DNA from: Artemisia argyi
Lineage: Eukaryota; Streptophyta; Magnoliopsida; Asterales; Asteraceae
NCBI GenBank assembly: GCA_030686995.1
Contig: CM060685.1
Location: 131,548,753-131,612,752 of the forward strand
DNA length: 64,000 nt
Reading direction: 5' to 3'
The stretch's first letter is position 1; each line of letters begins with the position of its first letter. Below the pieces are notes generated by a model. The model saw nothing but the letters and a program-made list of their open reading frames with translations, made no database searches and was not told the origin of the DNA. Of this stretch, positions 38,617 to 51,453 are shown in pieces. A program made the translations under genes and the position numbers.

Positions 38617-41600
38617 TATCAATTTTTTATTCATTTTTTATTTAAAATAACTTACCATTTCAACTTTGTCAAGATTTTTTTTCGTTGAATATTCAAGCAC
38701 GCCATCCATCCTTCTTTTGAAGTCGTCCGCCTTCCGTGTTAGCTTTAAAACACAAAACACGATAACTTTATCAACAAATTATTAACAAATATGCACTAAA
38801 ATTAAAATTAGTAATCATATATGTTGTTAAATTGTTTATCTAATTATTTTAATACAGATGCATTAAAATATTCATACAGGTGCCCTAAAACATACCATAC
38901 ATATGCACTAAAAATATATCATACATATGCCTTAATATTTCAATACACTATCAAATACGCAATGTATCCAACCGGTTCCATCATTCCACATATTTATCGT
39001 ATTGCATAATCATACTCAATAGTATGCATTAATCTATCGCACGATTCACTACTACCAATATATCACAAGATTTTTTCATAGCAATCATCATTTTTTTCAC
39101 AAAAAAATTAAAACCAGTAAATATATAGGTGATATAAGTGTTTATCTAATCATACTAACAACATATTGTTCACTAATTATCATTATTATGCAAATATGAT
39201 ATTAAACGTGTTTTCCTTACCAGCATGCCAGTTTTGCAGAAAATAGATCGCGATGCCACCTTGTTTTTCAACTTCTCATCATTATTTTGAATTATGCTCC
39301 ACACGTCAATTGCAGCGCTTGTTACCGGCAAGCTTCCATACAAACTTTCAAATACTACCCTCGGGATCTCCATGTCGAATGTTTTGAACACAATATCCCT
39401 GGTCACACGTAAATGTATTACTTCAAAACATGGATGCATTAACAATAATTCTATGATGCACTAAATTTATTCTTTATAAAATTAGTATTTATATTTTACT
39501 CACATAGAAGGAAGCATCCCGCTGAACATGTAATCAGCTATTGCTTTCTCATCACTTTGCAAATTTGTGGTGATGCTGACCTTTCTTTTGACATATGGAG
39601 ACAATAGTACTTCAATAGGATTGCTCACTCTTTTCCCTAATACTTCATTTCCTTGTTCCATTGGTCTCATAAAGCTTATTGGCACCGCACTAATTGCTCC
39701 AGTGGTCGAAAGATTTCCCTCATCAGACGTAAGCACTTGTCTACCTTTATCCGCACCAGTTTTATGAATTGTTAAATCACCTTGTTTTTTCAACCCTTCT
39801 GATATCTTTATTGTCACCTTAGGTCTTTTTATAAATGTTTGGTGCGTGTTTGTTTTGTTTTGAAGGACCGTATCGACAATCACATGTTCAGACCTAGGTT
39901 CCTCCCTATTTTGTTGAATGGATTTACCTGCTTTTCCTGCACTTTCTTGAACATTATCAACATCATCCATCTGTGTTGTTGCTTCAGTCCTTGTTACACC
40001 GTCCTTTTCGTTCATATAACTATCCTTTAAAGGGTTAACCAATTTGTCATTTTTTGATTTCACCACTCCACTTTTATGCTTGTCTTCGGTTTCCATTTCT
40101 GAAGGTTGTGTCAGTGGAAGTTTCATTACAATGTTTAATTCTGTTTCTATATTGTTCATTTCATCTTCTTGCGAAAACAGATTGAAGCTTGGTGGCGTGA
40201 AATCAATATATTGCCTTTTTGAAACTTTAACAGTTTCTGTAACATCTAAAGCCTTTTCAGTTGTGACCGGGATTGAAAGATTTGGTAATCTAGTAGCTTC
40301 CCCTTTGTTTACGAATCTTTCCATAATTTGGCTTATAGTCCTTTCGCCAACTTTAATTTTATTTTTCCTTTTATACTTTATCGATGATTCTTCCACTGGT
40401 GATTCTCCAACAAACCTTACATCTGCGTCTTCAACTATTTCATTCACAACTACTTTTTCGGCATCCTTTTCAACTTCATTTAACCCCACGTATGCACTTT
40501 TTCCACCTTCATTCACCTCATTTAAAACTAGATCTTCATTATCGTCTCCACATTCATTTATACCAACATTTCCAGCAGTTTCCGGTGATTCTCCAACCTG
40601 TTTAACCAACTCTATGTCTACACCTTCATTCCCTTCTTTTTCAATATCGCCATTAACATTTTCTCCTTTATTCATACCATCAGATTCCTCACTTACTTTA
40701 TTTCCCTCATTCGTTTCCAAATTCTCTTCGGGTGTTTCCATAACGGTTTCTATATCTGGTCCCCCTCCTAAAAAATCATCTGTGCTTATATCATTTTCTT
40801 CTTGTGATATATGCGCATCATTTATATGTTCATCATTTATATCGTTTTCCGATTCAAGTGCAGCGGCGATTTTTCCAGGTTTGAACGCTTTCATAATCTT
40901 CTCATTTCTTGATTCAATTAGTGATTTGAGATCTTCATCTTCAGGGTAAGAAATCGCAGCCATTTCCAGCATTTCATCAACAATGCTTTGTATATTTCAT
41001 GTTATTGACAACGCCTTTTTTATTTCTATCTTCATGTCCTGAAACATTTTGTTTTTCCAGTAACATTGTATTAGTGTATTATTGACGTACTAGACATATA
41101 CTGCATATGCTATAATTTTTATATGTCAGATGCCCTAATTATAAATAACAGATGCCCTAATTATAAATAACAGGTGTCCTAATTATAAATAACAGATGCA
41201 CTAATTATAATATACATATGCATTAACATATATCATTTGATTTATCTAACACGTGATCGATCATATACTCTAACATCAATTATTACTAATTATACATCTT
41301 CATTATAATTAAACAATATTTACATTGATCCGTTCTTACACACACATGATACTAAATATAAACCTAACACCTACTATGCTAATAGTTAATGGTAATTCGG
41401 GAAGTCATTATTTATACAAAACAACATCGACATCGGGACCATTGATATTAATTGAAACAGCATCCTGGCTTTCCCAATGACATATATTCCAATTTTAATT
41501 CTTTGTTAATCATGAAATTCTTTCAAATACTTCCATCCCAACACCTTCCCGCAAGTGTGTTGCTATATCAGATTACCTCGGCTGGTTTCTTTTGAAAGTT

Positions 41601-44600
41601 TTTAATTGCTTCAATTCTCTCTGAACTTTCACCAATGCCGCAAATTCCATCTTCCAAATCAACTCTTGGTGTATAAACCTGACGTACTATCTCTTGTTGA
41701 GCATACTCCAATCGTTTTACTGTAAATCGATTAATAAAGTTATTCAACTACCTTTATATGATATATCGGATACGTTTTACTGTAAATCGATTAATATTGT
41801 AATATATGATAAATCTGATACGTTACTAATTTTTTATGTATATACCCAACTCTGGGTGTTCTCTCAACTCCTGTACTTTTGTCTTTGTCATCTTTATTTT
41901 CTTTCTATGCTCAATGTACTGCAACCCTTCTTTAATAGGCAACATTCCAAATCCACCCATGCCAATCTCCTGTTTCTCCCTTCTCTTCAATTTTTGTGTG
42001 TCCCATGCCTTTATGGCTGGGCTTTCTTGGGCAATTTCAACTTCCTCTAATATGGTTGAATTTAGATACAAAAGCTGTAAAGTAATTAAATTCATAAATA
42101 AGCATAAATATACAAATCAAAATGCATAATAATTTATATAATATTATATGCAGATGCTTTTTTTTTTTTTTTCAATACTGATGCTCTAAAAATTGTCACA
42201 CATATGTAAAAAAATAAAATATTAATATAATTTTGATTCACTTTGTTCTTACCACCATTAATAGAAGCGGCCCTCCGAAACCGGTTGTTTTTGTGTATTC
42301 AGATTTTGCTTTCTTCATTACTTCCAGCAAGTAGGTATACCAGTCCATGTTCTTTATGTCTTCTTCGTTCTCGATGCATTGTATAAACTTCTGGTTCACC
42401 AGTCCATTTTTCGTACAAGCTCCGAGAATTGAAATAATCGCAACAAGGAAATTAAGCTTGAATTCTAATCCAGTATGATGTTCAGTCAGTAGCTTCTCCA
42501 CCACTATTGTTAAGTAGAATCTATCATCTGGATAGTCGTACGTATGCCTCCATCTAACAATCAATGGGTACTCGGTTGTTGCAAAACGTACTTGTGTCAC
42601 TGCAGTATCTCCCATTGGAATTCCCAGCATTTCTTTTATCATCTTCGCAGTAATCAGAATTGCCCTTCCATCTCCCATATTGATTGTGCACGTTTTAGGA
42701 TCAAATTGTTGAACCACCCAATATCCCAATTTTGTCGGTGTTGTGTTTATATTGAAGTTATCGTCCAGCAATGATTCAAAACCCATTTCTTTCACATTTT
42801 GCTTCTGATTATCTGTCAACCCTTTTAAGATTTTTACTATGTCTCTTGGTGAGGACCTAGTTTTAATTGCTGGAAAAACCACTGTCGGTTTGTTGTTTGC
42901 ATCATCTTCTATGACTTTTTGTTTCTTTGTCATTTTTGCATTCTTTTTTACCTTTTCTTCTCTTATCTTCCTTTTTTTGGTTGCAATTGTTTTCTTTTTG
43001 CGTTGACTCTTATTTGAGTCGGTACCTGCCCAAGAACGCATTCATAATTAGTGATGCGGCATATATAACGACTTATGAACTAAAGTTATATAACAAAAAT
43101 ATAACAAATGCACTAAAATAATCCATACATGTGCACTAAAATATTTAATACATGTGCAATAAACAAATTATAACTGATACTAAAATATTACAATCAGATG
43201 CCCTAAAATGTTACATACAGATGCCCTAAAAATGTTACATACAGATGCACTAACAATGAAACTAACATTACAAAACAATAGGCTGCTGGCATACTAATGT
43301 AACAGTAACAGTTAAAAAAAACAAAAAAAAAAACAAAATTGTGTCAAAATGAGTGTTTTTAACAAACTATAGGCTGCTGGCATTCTAAGGTATGATATCT
43401 AGTTTACTGTATATCCTATTTGCATCTAAATTAAAGCTAAGTAAACAACAAACAAGGGCTAAAACTGATTCTACACTAGTGACTTTCTAAACATAGTTAG
43501 AAAATAAAAATTTTAGAATACACACTAAGCAACTTATAGACTACTTGAAACTAGTTTGAAATGGTTAAAAACTGCACAATACAACAATTTAAAACTGATT
43601 CAAGTTTATATTTATGACAAAATAAATTTTAGCTAATAAAAACTAATTGTGCCAAACACCCCCTAATGGGTAAACTGAAGTAATTTTTCGTTACAAGAGA
43701 TGGATTTCATTAAAAACTTGTGACAAATAAGCATGAACTAGGTTTAGAAAAACAGAAAAAGCAGGTTTCAAAAGAAGAAAACCATCATAAACGTTTGACG
43801 TTTGATTTTGACTAAGTTTGAATTTTGATAAAATTTTAGATTAAAACATAATGTAAACTATCACAAGCTCACAAAAGGTACGATAACCTGATATGAGATT
43901 GTGAAAACAGAAATTGTAAGTTTTAAACCGATAAAAATCTTGAAATTCAAATGACAATGAGTTTAAATAAAACTTGAAATTGCATTACTCAAATGTAAAT
44001 AGCATTACTCAAATGTAAAGTAAAATTGTCAAATGTGATCACTTGACTTACTATTTTGTGACCTCCCGGCTTCATTTTCAGAATAAGCTTCGGTTTCCGG
44101 TTTGGTTGCTGAAATTATGATTGAAAAATAATTAATACAATCGTAAAACTGCTTCAGTATTCCATAAAAATGCCTTCTTAATCCAATACACTAATATTGC
44201 ATATGCCCTAAAATATTACATTCAGATGCCCTAAAATATTACATTCAGATGCCCTACAATATTACATTCAGATGCCCTAAAAATGTTACATTCAGGTGCC
44301 CTAAAATGTTACATACATATGCCCTAAAATGTTACATACATATGCACTACAATTTTACATACTGGTGCCCCAAAATTTTACATACAGGTGCCCTAAAATT
44401 TTACTAACAAATATATACAATTATTAACTAATTTATTCCATACATATGCCCTAAAATGTTACATACATATGCCCTAAAATGTTACATACAGATGCACTAA
44501 AAATTTACATACTGGTGCCCTAAAATTTTACTAATAAATATATACAATTATTAACTAATTTATTCCATACATATGCCCCAAAATTTTAAATACATGTGCT

Positions 44601-45044
44601 CTAAAATTTTACAAATAGGTGCCCTAAAATTTTACATACAAATATATACAATGATTAACTAATTTATTCCATACATATGCCCTAAACTAATACATACAGA
44701 TGCACTAACATATTATAACAAATTTTAGCGGTCATTAAAATTTTACATTCACTAAAATATAACTTAATCAAATGCACTAAAAAGAAACATAAATATAACT
44801 GACTCAGATGCACTAAAAAGAAAATAATATAACTTATTCATATGTATAATTCTTACATTCTTCCTGATTTTGTTCTATGCTTCTTATCTTCTCCATTGTT
44901 CGGGGACTTATACGAGTAGCTGAAAGTGACAAAAAAAATGAAATTAAGAGATTTATTAAAAAATTAAAATAAAAAAATAAAAAAATCATGATCGGAATAC
45001 ATAAAATTAGTGCACTTACGGTTCCTAAATCTTTTTTTCGCCAT
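37716..45044 (-). pseudogene. Ulp1-like (C48 peptidase) MULE companion protein, 11 exons, two in-frame stops
   Basis: Minus-strand exons: 45044-45020, 44919-44857, 44108-44052, 43025-42253, 42074-41846, 41719-41577, 41038-39504, 39398-39221, 38742-38656, 38508-38356, 38168-37716. All junctions are in phase, total about 1231 codons. The N-terminus is Lys/Arg-rich. Exon 4 encodes the SSPRDIVKILKGL...KLGYWVVQQFD...MLGIP(K/M)G domain seen in plant transposon Ulp1 proteins. Exon 7 is long, acidic and low-complexity. Exons 10-11 carry the peptidase: NHCYLIVYNLK (His), YIIDN (Asp), then GSAIFLMRHME where family members usually have DCG(V/I)FLMRHME. The cysteine position is Ser (38049-38051). TGA codons at 40997-40999 and 38407-38409 break it. 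The peptidase family removes SUMO-like modifiers; this copy is probably inactive. Confidence 0.8.
38537..38613. repeat. (TA)n microsatellite in the Ulp1-like gene
   Basis: About 75 bases of TA repeat within the intron between exons 9 and 10. Confidence 0.95.
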
Positions 45045-45336
45045 TTTTATGATGATCGGAAAAAAAAAAACGATGTTATTTGATCGGATTTATTGTGTTT
45101 TTTATCGGAAATTAGATCGGAAATTAAAAAACGGTGAGATTGTAAGAAGGAGAGATAAAACGCGTTTTGTGTGTGTGTGGTTTGTGGTGGTATGAGAGAA
45201 GATGCGTGTTTTTGTGCGTGTCCCGTGTTAGGTATAATTTTTTCAGTTTCCCCCCCTAAACTTTCGACTATTGTTAAATTCGACCCTTATAACCTTTTTT
45301 CTCACTTTTCTACTCAAATACACTTTTCTCTAGAAC

Positions 45337-45767
<431 letters not shown>

Positions 45768-45851
45768 TAAAACACATACTCGCTTAACACCACACATGGT
45801 CGTTTCAAACAAAAGAGAAAAAATATGACTCCCGCCTTAGTATCTAGCCAG

Positions 45852-45859
45852 TATAAATA
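45852..45859 (+). promoter_or_regulatory. TATA box (TATAAATA)
   Basis: Lies 91 bases before the ATG at 45943, a usual distance for a plant promoter. Confidence 0.6.
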
Positions 45860-45942
45860 CCACATCATTTATATGTTATCACTGTTCATCATCTTCAAAT
45901 CCCAACTCAGCTACTACTTAACAAAAATATCTCTACTAATCA

Positions 45943-46026
45943 ATGGATTACATTTACAAGCCAGTTGATTTTCCCCGTCCTGTTAGAGATCATGTTACCG
46001 ATCTAGTTTGGAGCTCTGTCTTCAAG
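45943..46026 (+). CDS. First exon of an unidentified gene (28 codons)
   Basis: After a TATA box and an A-rich leader, ATG opens MDYIYKPVDFPRPVRDHVTD and continues LVWSSVFK to a GT donor (AAG|GTCAAT) at 46027, phase 0. The composition and the clean donor look like a genuine plant first exon. No downstream exon was found in the following 4 kb, which is filled with repeated presumed intron sequence, a hAT insertion, a (TA)n tract and a LINE. The family is not recognised. It may be a gene disrupted by insertions, or one with very long introns and short exons I could not see. Confidence 0.5.
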
Positions 46027-46039
46027 GTCAATTTATCGT

Positions 46040-47560
46040 TTCGCGTTTCGAATTTCATAAACTTATCATTTTTTCGCTTCGATGATTGATTTAGTACTTA
46101 ATTTGGTTGTTATTATGATGTTACGATGATGATTACAAGTGTTTTTAAGTTTTTATCCTTTTTTCGCTTTGTTTTCGTGTATTTATCATTTTTTCGCTTT
46201 GATTACTCGTCAAATATTGATAGTGATTATGATGTTTTTTCGCTTCGTAATGTTAATGTTCATCAGTTATTGATTTAGTACTTAATTAGTACACAATTAT
46301 ATCGTGAATATGATTATGATGTTACGATGATGATTATAAGTGTTTTAAACTTTTTATGTAGCAATAGTTATGATTTTGTTTGCTTTGAATTTCTAGGGCT
46401 TGAATGCTAGTTTGTTACAATTGTTGTTTTATCACTTCGTTTAGCGTATTTAGCATTTTCGCTTGGGTTACTCGTCAATTATTGATAATGATTATGATGT
46501 TTTTTCGCTTCATATTGTTAATGTTCATCAATGATTGATTTAGTACTTAAATTAGTACGCAATTAGATTGTGAATATGATTATGATGTTACAATTAGGGG
46601 TGTTCAGTGTTTGGTTTGACACCAAACAAACCGAAAAATAAACCAGACTGAAACCGAATAGAACCAAACCGAAGATTTTAATTGGTGTATGGTTTGGTTT
46701 GAAACCGAACCGAAGTATTTAATTGGTGTTTGGTTTGGTTTATGCCTTTATGGTTTGACAAAGATATAACCAAATCAAACCGAAGAAACCAAATATCTCT
46801 TTTTACATAAAATAAAATAATAATATAAATATATCTAGTATCTTTCTTATCATCCTAGATAAAAATTCTGATATTCAACTAGGTTTGGAATGCTTAAAGA
46901 TAGAATATTCAAGCTAATAAGACTTCAAAATATTTGTGTTGAAGAAATTTATCTTGTATCGCTTTCATTTACTTCCTTTAAGTTTTGAAATCTTTTGGTT
47001 TCTTAATGTCTTGTTTTGTTTATTTACTTGAGCACTTTGTGAGACCTTTTGATTTTTTTTAATTTTATCGGAACTTTCAGGTTTTTATTTATAACTTCTA
47101 GATCATATTTTTATGTTTACTTGAATTTGGTTTTCATGGTTTAAACCGAAACCAAACCGAGTTCTAATTTGGTGTATGGTTTGGTTTTACCCGTTTTATA
47201 ATTGGTTTGGTTTTGTTTTGATTTTAACTTTAGAAATTTTCAAACCGATAAACCCAAACCATACAACCCACAAACCCGAAAACCGAACACCCCTAGTTAC
47301 AATGATGGTTATAAGTTCTTGTATGTAGCATCAGTTTTGATTTTGTTGCCTATGAATTTCTAGGGCTCGGATGCTAGTTTGCTACATTTATCCATTTTTC
47401 GCTTTGCTTTCACACTTTTTTTTTTCATCGATTCATTTAGTAGTTAATTAGTACCCAATTTGGCAGTGATTATCATGTCTTTTTTATTTATTTTTTATTT
47501 TTTATTTTTTATTTTTTATTCGTAGTATTGTTACTGTGGATCAATTATTGATGTTTTGAT
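46040..47560. repeat. Diverged tandem duplications in the presumed intron
   Basis: A unit of roughly 260 bp with landmarks TTATCATTTTTTCGCTT, TGATTTAGTACTTAATTAG, ATGATGTTACGATGATGATT and GAATTTCTAGGGCT(T/C)G recurs. There is a partial copy at about 46046-46165, one at about 46181-46420, one at about 46446-46594 plus 47296-47383 (split by the hAT element), and traces beyond. The copies differ at many sites, so the duplication is old. Confidence 0.75.
46587..47303. mobile_element. hAT-type MITE with perfect 8-bp target duplication
   Basis: The 701-bp element 46595-47295 starts TAGGGGTGTTC and ends GAACACCCCTA. The subterminal sequence is full of ACCAAACCGAA / TTGGTTTGGTTT words in inverted orientation. 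The exact duplication GTTACAAT lies at 46587-46594 and 47296-47303. No gene inside. The related empty site in the neighbouring duplicate (GTTACGAT, 46321-46328) confirms the insertion point. Confidence 0.93.
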
Positions 47561-47834
47561 GATGTATATAATTGTTTATATCTCTCAATGGAATTGATAT
47601 TGTTGCCTATGAATTCGTAGGATTTGGATGATATATTAGATCCTCGAATGTATTTGAATGAGATGTTAGTTTTTGAATTAGTACTTAGGTTCAGTATGTG
47701 TTTTTAAGACTGTTTGTGAATTAATATCGGTTGAACTGAGTTGAGGTTGTTATTTAGGTATTAGATGAAGTGATTATTCCGTTAATAATTTGTACAATTG
47801 ATATTTGACGGATATTTATAAACTTTTTCTAGCT

Positions 47835-47870
47835 AGTTAACTACTTATAATGCCCGCGCACGCGCGGAGT
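47835..47870 (-). mobile_element. Possible degraded Helitron-like 3' end
   Basis: On the minus strand the hairpin CCGCGCGTGCGCGGG is followed by CATTATAAGTAGTT, resembling the 31334-32334 terminus, but the CTRRT end is not clean and no 5' partner was found. Confidence 0.3.
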
Positions 47871-48019
47871 TTTTTTCTAATTTTTTGAATAATGTGTTTT
47901 TATTTATTAAAAATCAAATAATTTAATCTATATCTTGTTTTATTTATGGTTTTTAATATTGTATTATACGATAAAGAAAGCTCGACTATGTGTATTTATA
48001 ATGCCCATAAACGCAAGAG

Positions 48020-48126
<107 letters not shown>

Positions 48127-48536
48127 TTCTTAAATAAGCTTAATGCCACATGACTTGAATAATGTATATATGATTTAATACATATAATATAATAAAGTAT
48201 TGAAACATATGAAGAATTATCAAATTCTTAATATCCTTTATTTTGAATAAGATTTTTAACAGCCAGGCATGGTGAGGTAGTTTTTAAAATTCTTGAATAA
48301 TGTAACTAAGGTGTTAATTTTTTTGACTTAGACTCGAATAAACATAAATGGTTTTGCTAAATAATGCCCGTCGAGCATTGCTTAAACCACATTAAATAGT
48401 CTATTCTTTTTATATTTAAAGTAATTATGTATTTAATTGCATAATAAATGAACATAAAAATTAACTTAAATATATGTCTTTTCTAATTTAACAAAGTCCA
48501 AGTTTCTCCTCACACTTGGGGTTGAATAAAAACTCC

Positions 48537-48651
48537 TTATATAAGCTCATAAGCCCACTTATATAAGCCTCCCCCAAACACTTGGTTTAGGCTTATTGAC
48601 CTTTATAAGCTAATAAGCCCATCATATAAGCTTAGTCAAACACCCCCTAAG
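48537..48651. mobile_element. Fragment of the GGGGTGTTTG MITE family
   Basis: Words CTTATATAAGCTCATAAGCC and GCTAATAAGCCCATCATATA ending CAAACACCCCCTAAG match the elements in intron 1 (7105-7528). Only one end is recognisable. Confidence 0.55.
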
Positions 48652-48659
48652 AAGAGTAA

Positions 48660-49299
48660 GAACATTAACCATATGCATATCACAGCAGCTAACACAGTGG
48701 CAAAAAATTTAAAGTCAAATTAATTATCTCCCGCTACACAGACAATGAAACAACTTGTTACACAATTATAGGTTTTGTTCTTCCTGTATAAGTGCTAATT
48801 AAATTCCATCACATAGTTTTTTTTGTCCATTTTTCAACAAACACTCTCCAAATATATTAAAAGCACCTAAAGCCAATATGCAATTTATACATGTTGAACT
48901 GTTTATGTATTATACTTCAAAAAGGTCAATACATTTAATTAATTTATAGCATTTTTACAACTAAAATAATTGAAACTTATGCTATAATAACTAACTTTTT
49001 TTCCGGTAACCATGGTTTCCGACCTTTTGGCCGTCTAATCAACTGGGTTTTAACCCACCCCAATAGATTCATGTTCCTCACAGTGTTTTGTCGTATCATC
49101 AAAAATCCCAAATGCCTCTCCATTAAGAAGGATGTGACTGGTACAACCGTACAAAGATGTAGCTCGAGTCCCATACCCCACACATCAGTATTCCAAATTA
49201 ACACCTGCATTTATGTCGTCATTTAATACCTGGTTTATTTAAGTCCAAAAAATAATGTATGGGACATTCTACAAAAAAGTTTTTATAAAAAAAAAAAGT
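48660..49299. other. Spacer, no supported gene
   Basis: Mostly AT-rich. A minus-strand open stretch at 48977-49210 is discussed and rejected as a gene. Confidence 0.4.
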
Positions 49300-50165
49300 A
49301 TTCCGTATCATCTTTTTTTTTTGGAACAACAAACATGATATATAAAAACAGAAAAACACTAGCAAGAAGCTAGAAGTACATAGGAGAATTTAACCAATGA
49401 GTCCAACTACTAAACTTGCCTCCTCTAAATTTAATCCAAAAAAAAGAAAACAAACGAATGTTATCGAAAATGTCACATTTCCTCATAGATTGAGAGTTAA
49501 AAATGACACTATTTCGATAACGCCATATCACCCATAAAGAAGCCACGGAAATGACAAAAATACGTTGCTTCTTCGCTAAAGATGTGGACCATGAGCTCAT
49601 CCACTCTCGCCAATCATCGATAGAGTCAAATTGTGGCATAGATATGTCACACCACCGGCGAACGAGCTGCCATATACTACGAGCAATACTACAAGCAAAG
49701 AAGATATGTTGATTTGATTCCACGCTTCCATGACATGACGGACATAAAATCTCTTGAATTTCCATACCTCGAGAAGAAAGATTCAACCGATGAGGAAGTC
49801 TATCCAACATCAAACGCCAAAGGAATATGTTAACTTTCCGGGGAAGCATTTTTTCCCAAATCGTCGAGGGAACCAAAGAAGGCAGAAAATGATCATCTAA
49901 AAATCGACGCGTGACTCCAACAGAAAACATACCATCATTCGCTAACGACCAAACACATGCATCGGATACAGAAGTTATCTCCATGTTTCCAATCTCAACC
50001 ATTAACGTATTAAGAGAGGACATATTACAAGTCCCCAACTCTGATCTAGACCAATTCCAACGCCATTCTCCATTAAAGATACAATCAATAACCAAACAAT
50101 CTTTGTTTCTCTCCAAACGAAATAACCGGTTGTACCGAAGATATAAGGGAAATTCCGTATCATCT
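49300..50165 (-). mobile_element. 5'-truncated LINE with 14-bp target duplication
   Basis: The minus-strand frame from about 50151 to 49370 encodes the C-terminal part of a plant LINE ORF2, including the zinc-binding RT-associated region. Landmarks are WEKMLPRKVNIFLWRLMLDR, LPHRLNLSSRG, CPSCHGSVESNQHIFFAC and then a Trp-rich tail. A poly(A) tail appears as T's at 49313-49321. The direct repeat ATTCCGTATCATCT flanks it at 49300-49313 and 50152-50165. The insertion lacks the endonuclease and RT core, as expected for 5' truncation in target-primed reverse transcription. The open frame continues a few codons into the flank by chance. Confidence 0.92.
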
Positions 50166-50670
50166 AAAACTAACAAACTGTTAGTTTGTCAATCGCACTA
50201 CTATATCTATAGTTGCTGAAGTCATAACTTTCAGTTCACCCACCATAAGTTAATGATGTAGTTAAGAAGGTGTTTCAGATTGCTTTTTTAAATGTTTGTA
50301 ACCCTTTTTTAGTGTTCGGATAAAAACCGCGTATATACTTCTTTAGAGCATATAAGCATATTGGTACGACTTCAACACAGATAAATAGTTTGAAATTAGC
50401 AAATCCCAAATGCCTCTTCATTATACATCCAAAGTAACATCCTTTTAAAAAACAGAAAACATCACGTAAAAGCTAAATTACTGAAGTGATCAAATGGTTG
50501 AATTATGTTTGTAGATGTGCTTTTAAGATCAAGAAACTCAACATCGATAATTAATTTACCTGTCAATGAAACATGTGTAATGAGATCAGTTGCTTTACCT
50601 ACGGTTCTAATAGTCACATCTAACACGGTTACGCAAGTAATTCGTAGCTAGTCTCTCAACAGAAGTAGAC
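50166..50670. other. Gene-free spacer
   Basis: No feature recognised between the LINE and the copia element. Confidence 0.4.
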
Positions 50671-50675
50671 AACTG

Positions 50676-50795
50676 TGTTAAATGTTACGTATAAACATTA
50701 ATATGTAAATGTCTAGTATCGAACCCGAGACCTCGGGATTGCACACTTTACAAACAAGAATAATGTATAATAAATATATATATGTTAAATGTATC

Positions 50796-50854
<59 letters not shown>

Positions 50855-51453
50855 AACACTTAATGGACTAAATGGTCGTTAGTTATTAACCGTATGGACT
50901 AACTATCATTAGTAACGAAAGATAAGGAGTAGAATGAAATTTGGGAGTCAAGAAGGATCTAGAACACCTATGGGGGTGCCTAGGCCGGTCGACCCAACCC
51001 ATATGGGTCGATCCACCCTTGCTTGATCACCAAGAAATCCTCTAGTATATATACAAGGCCAAGGATTAGGGTTTTACATCTTTTGTGCACACACACAAAC
51101 CCTAAAGTTTTCCTTTACCTCTTTTCTTTCTTGGCCGATCGGCACAACCCCCCCTCCAAGGGATTTGGGTCGATTTTGGTTAAACCAAATTAAGTGTTTT
51201 GTTTACTTGCATCAAACCTTTATTCGTTGGTAGTTTGTGTGTACAAGAACGAGGTAATTACTTACTTTAGTAATTATCAAGAGATCGATAAACAAAACGG
51301 TAAGGGGTTTATCATTCATCTATTTGTACAAGAATCAAGGTTTATTTGAAGTGCATCGGGTACGTTTACTATTTATGTTTTATTTATCTTTATACGTGTT
51401 ATTCTTGATCCTAGCTTCCGCAATATGTGTACTTTGATTGTATAATTCTAACA
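50676..51453 (+). repeat. 5' LTR of the copia element
   Basis: TG...CA ends. Contains a (TA)n tract at about 50803-50848 and a TATA-like TATATATAC at 51046-51054 that probably drives transcription. Confidence 0.95.

Larger units (their letters stand above)
33000..44835 (+). repeat. Interspersed one-orientation motif (T/A)GATGC(A/C)(C/T)TAA in MULE non-coding DNA
   Basis: Dozens of copies of ACTGATGCACTAATTTTATA and related forms (ACAGATGCACTAAAA, ACAGATGCCCTAAAAT, ACATATGCCCTAAAA) are spread through the introns of the transposase gene (33004 to 36150), the intergenic gap (36815-37715) and the introns of the Ulp1-like gene (38850-44830). All have the same plus-strand orientation although the genes are opposed. 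None was noticed in exons or outside the MULE. In 44170-44720 they form a loose tandem array of about 19-23-base period. Confidence 0.85.

Noticed and set aside
40044..40949. 301-residue plus-strand open frame rich in Ser/Phe/Thr
   Set aside because: It is antisense to the acidic exon 7 of the Ulp1-like gene; complementary codon bias explains its openness.
48977..49210. Minus-strand 77-residue frame beginning MQVLIWNTDVWGMGLEL
   Set aside because: TDVWGMG faintly recalls a kinase motif, but no other kinase feature is present, alternative frames look equally plausible, and no splice context supports it.
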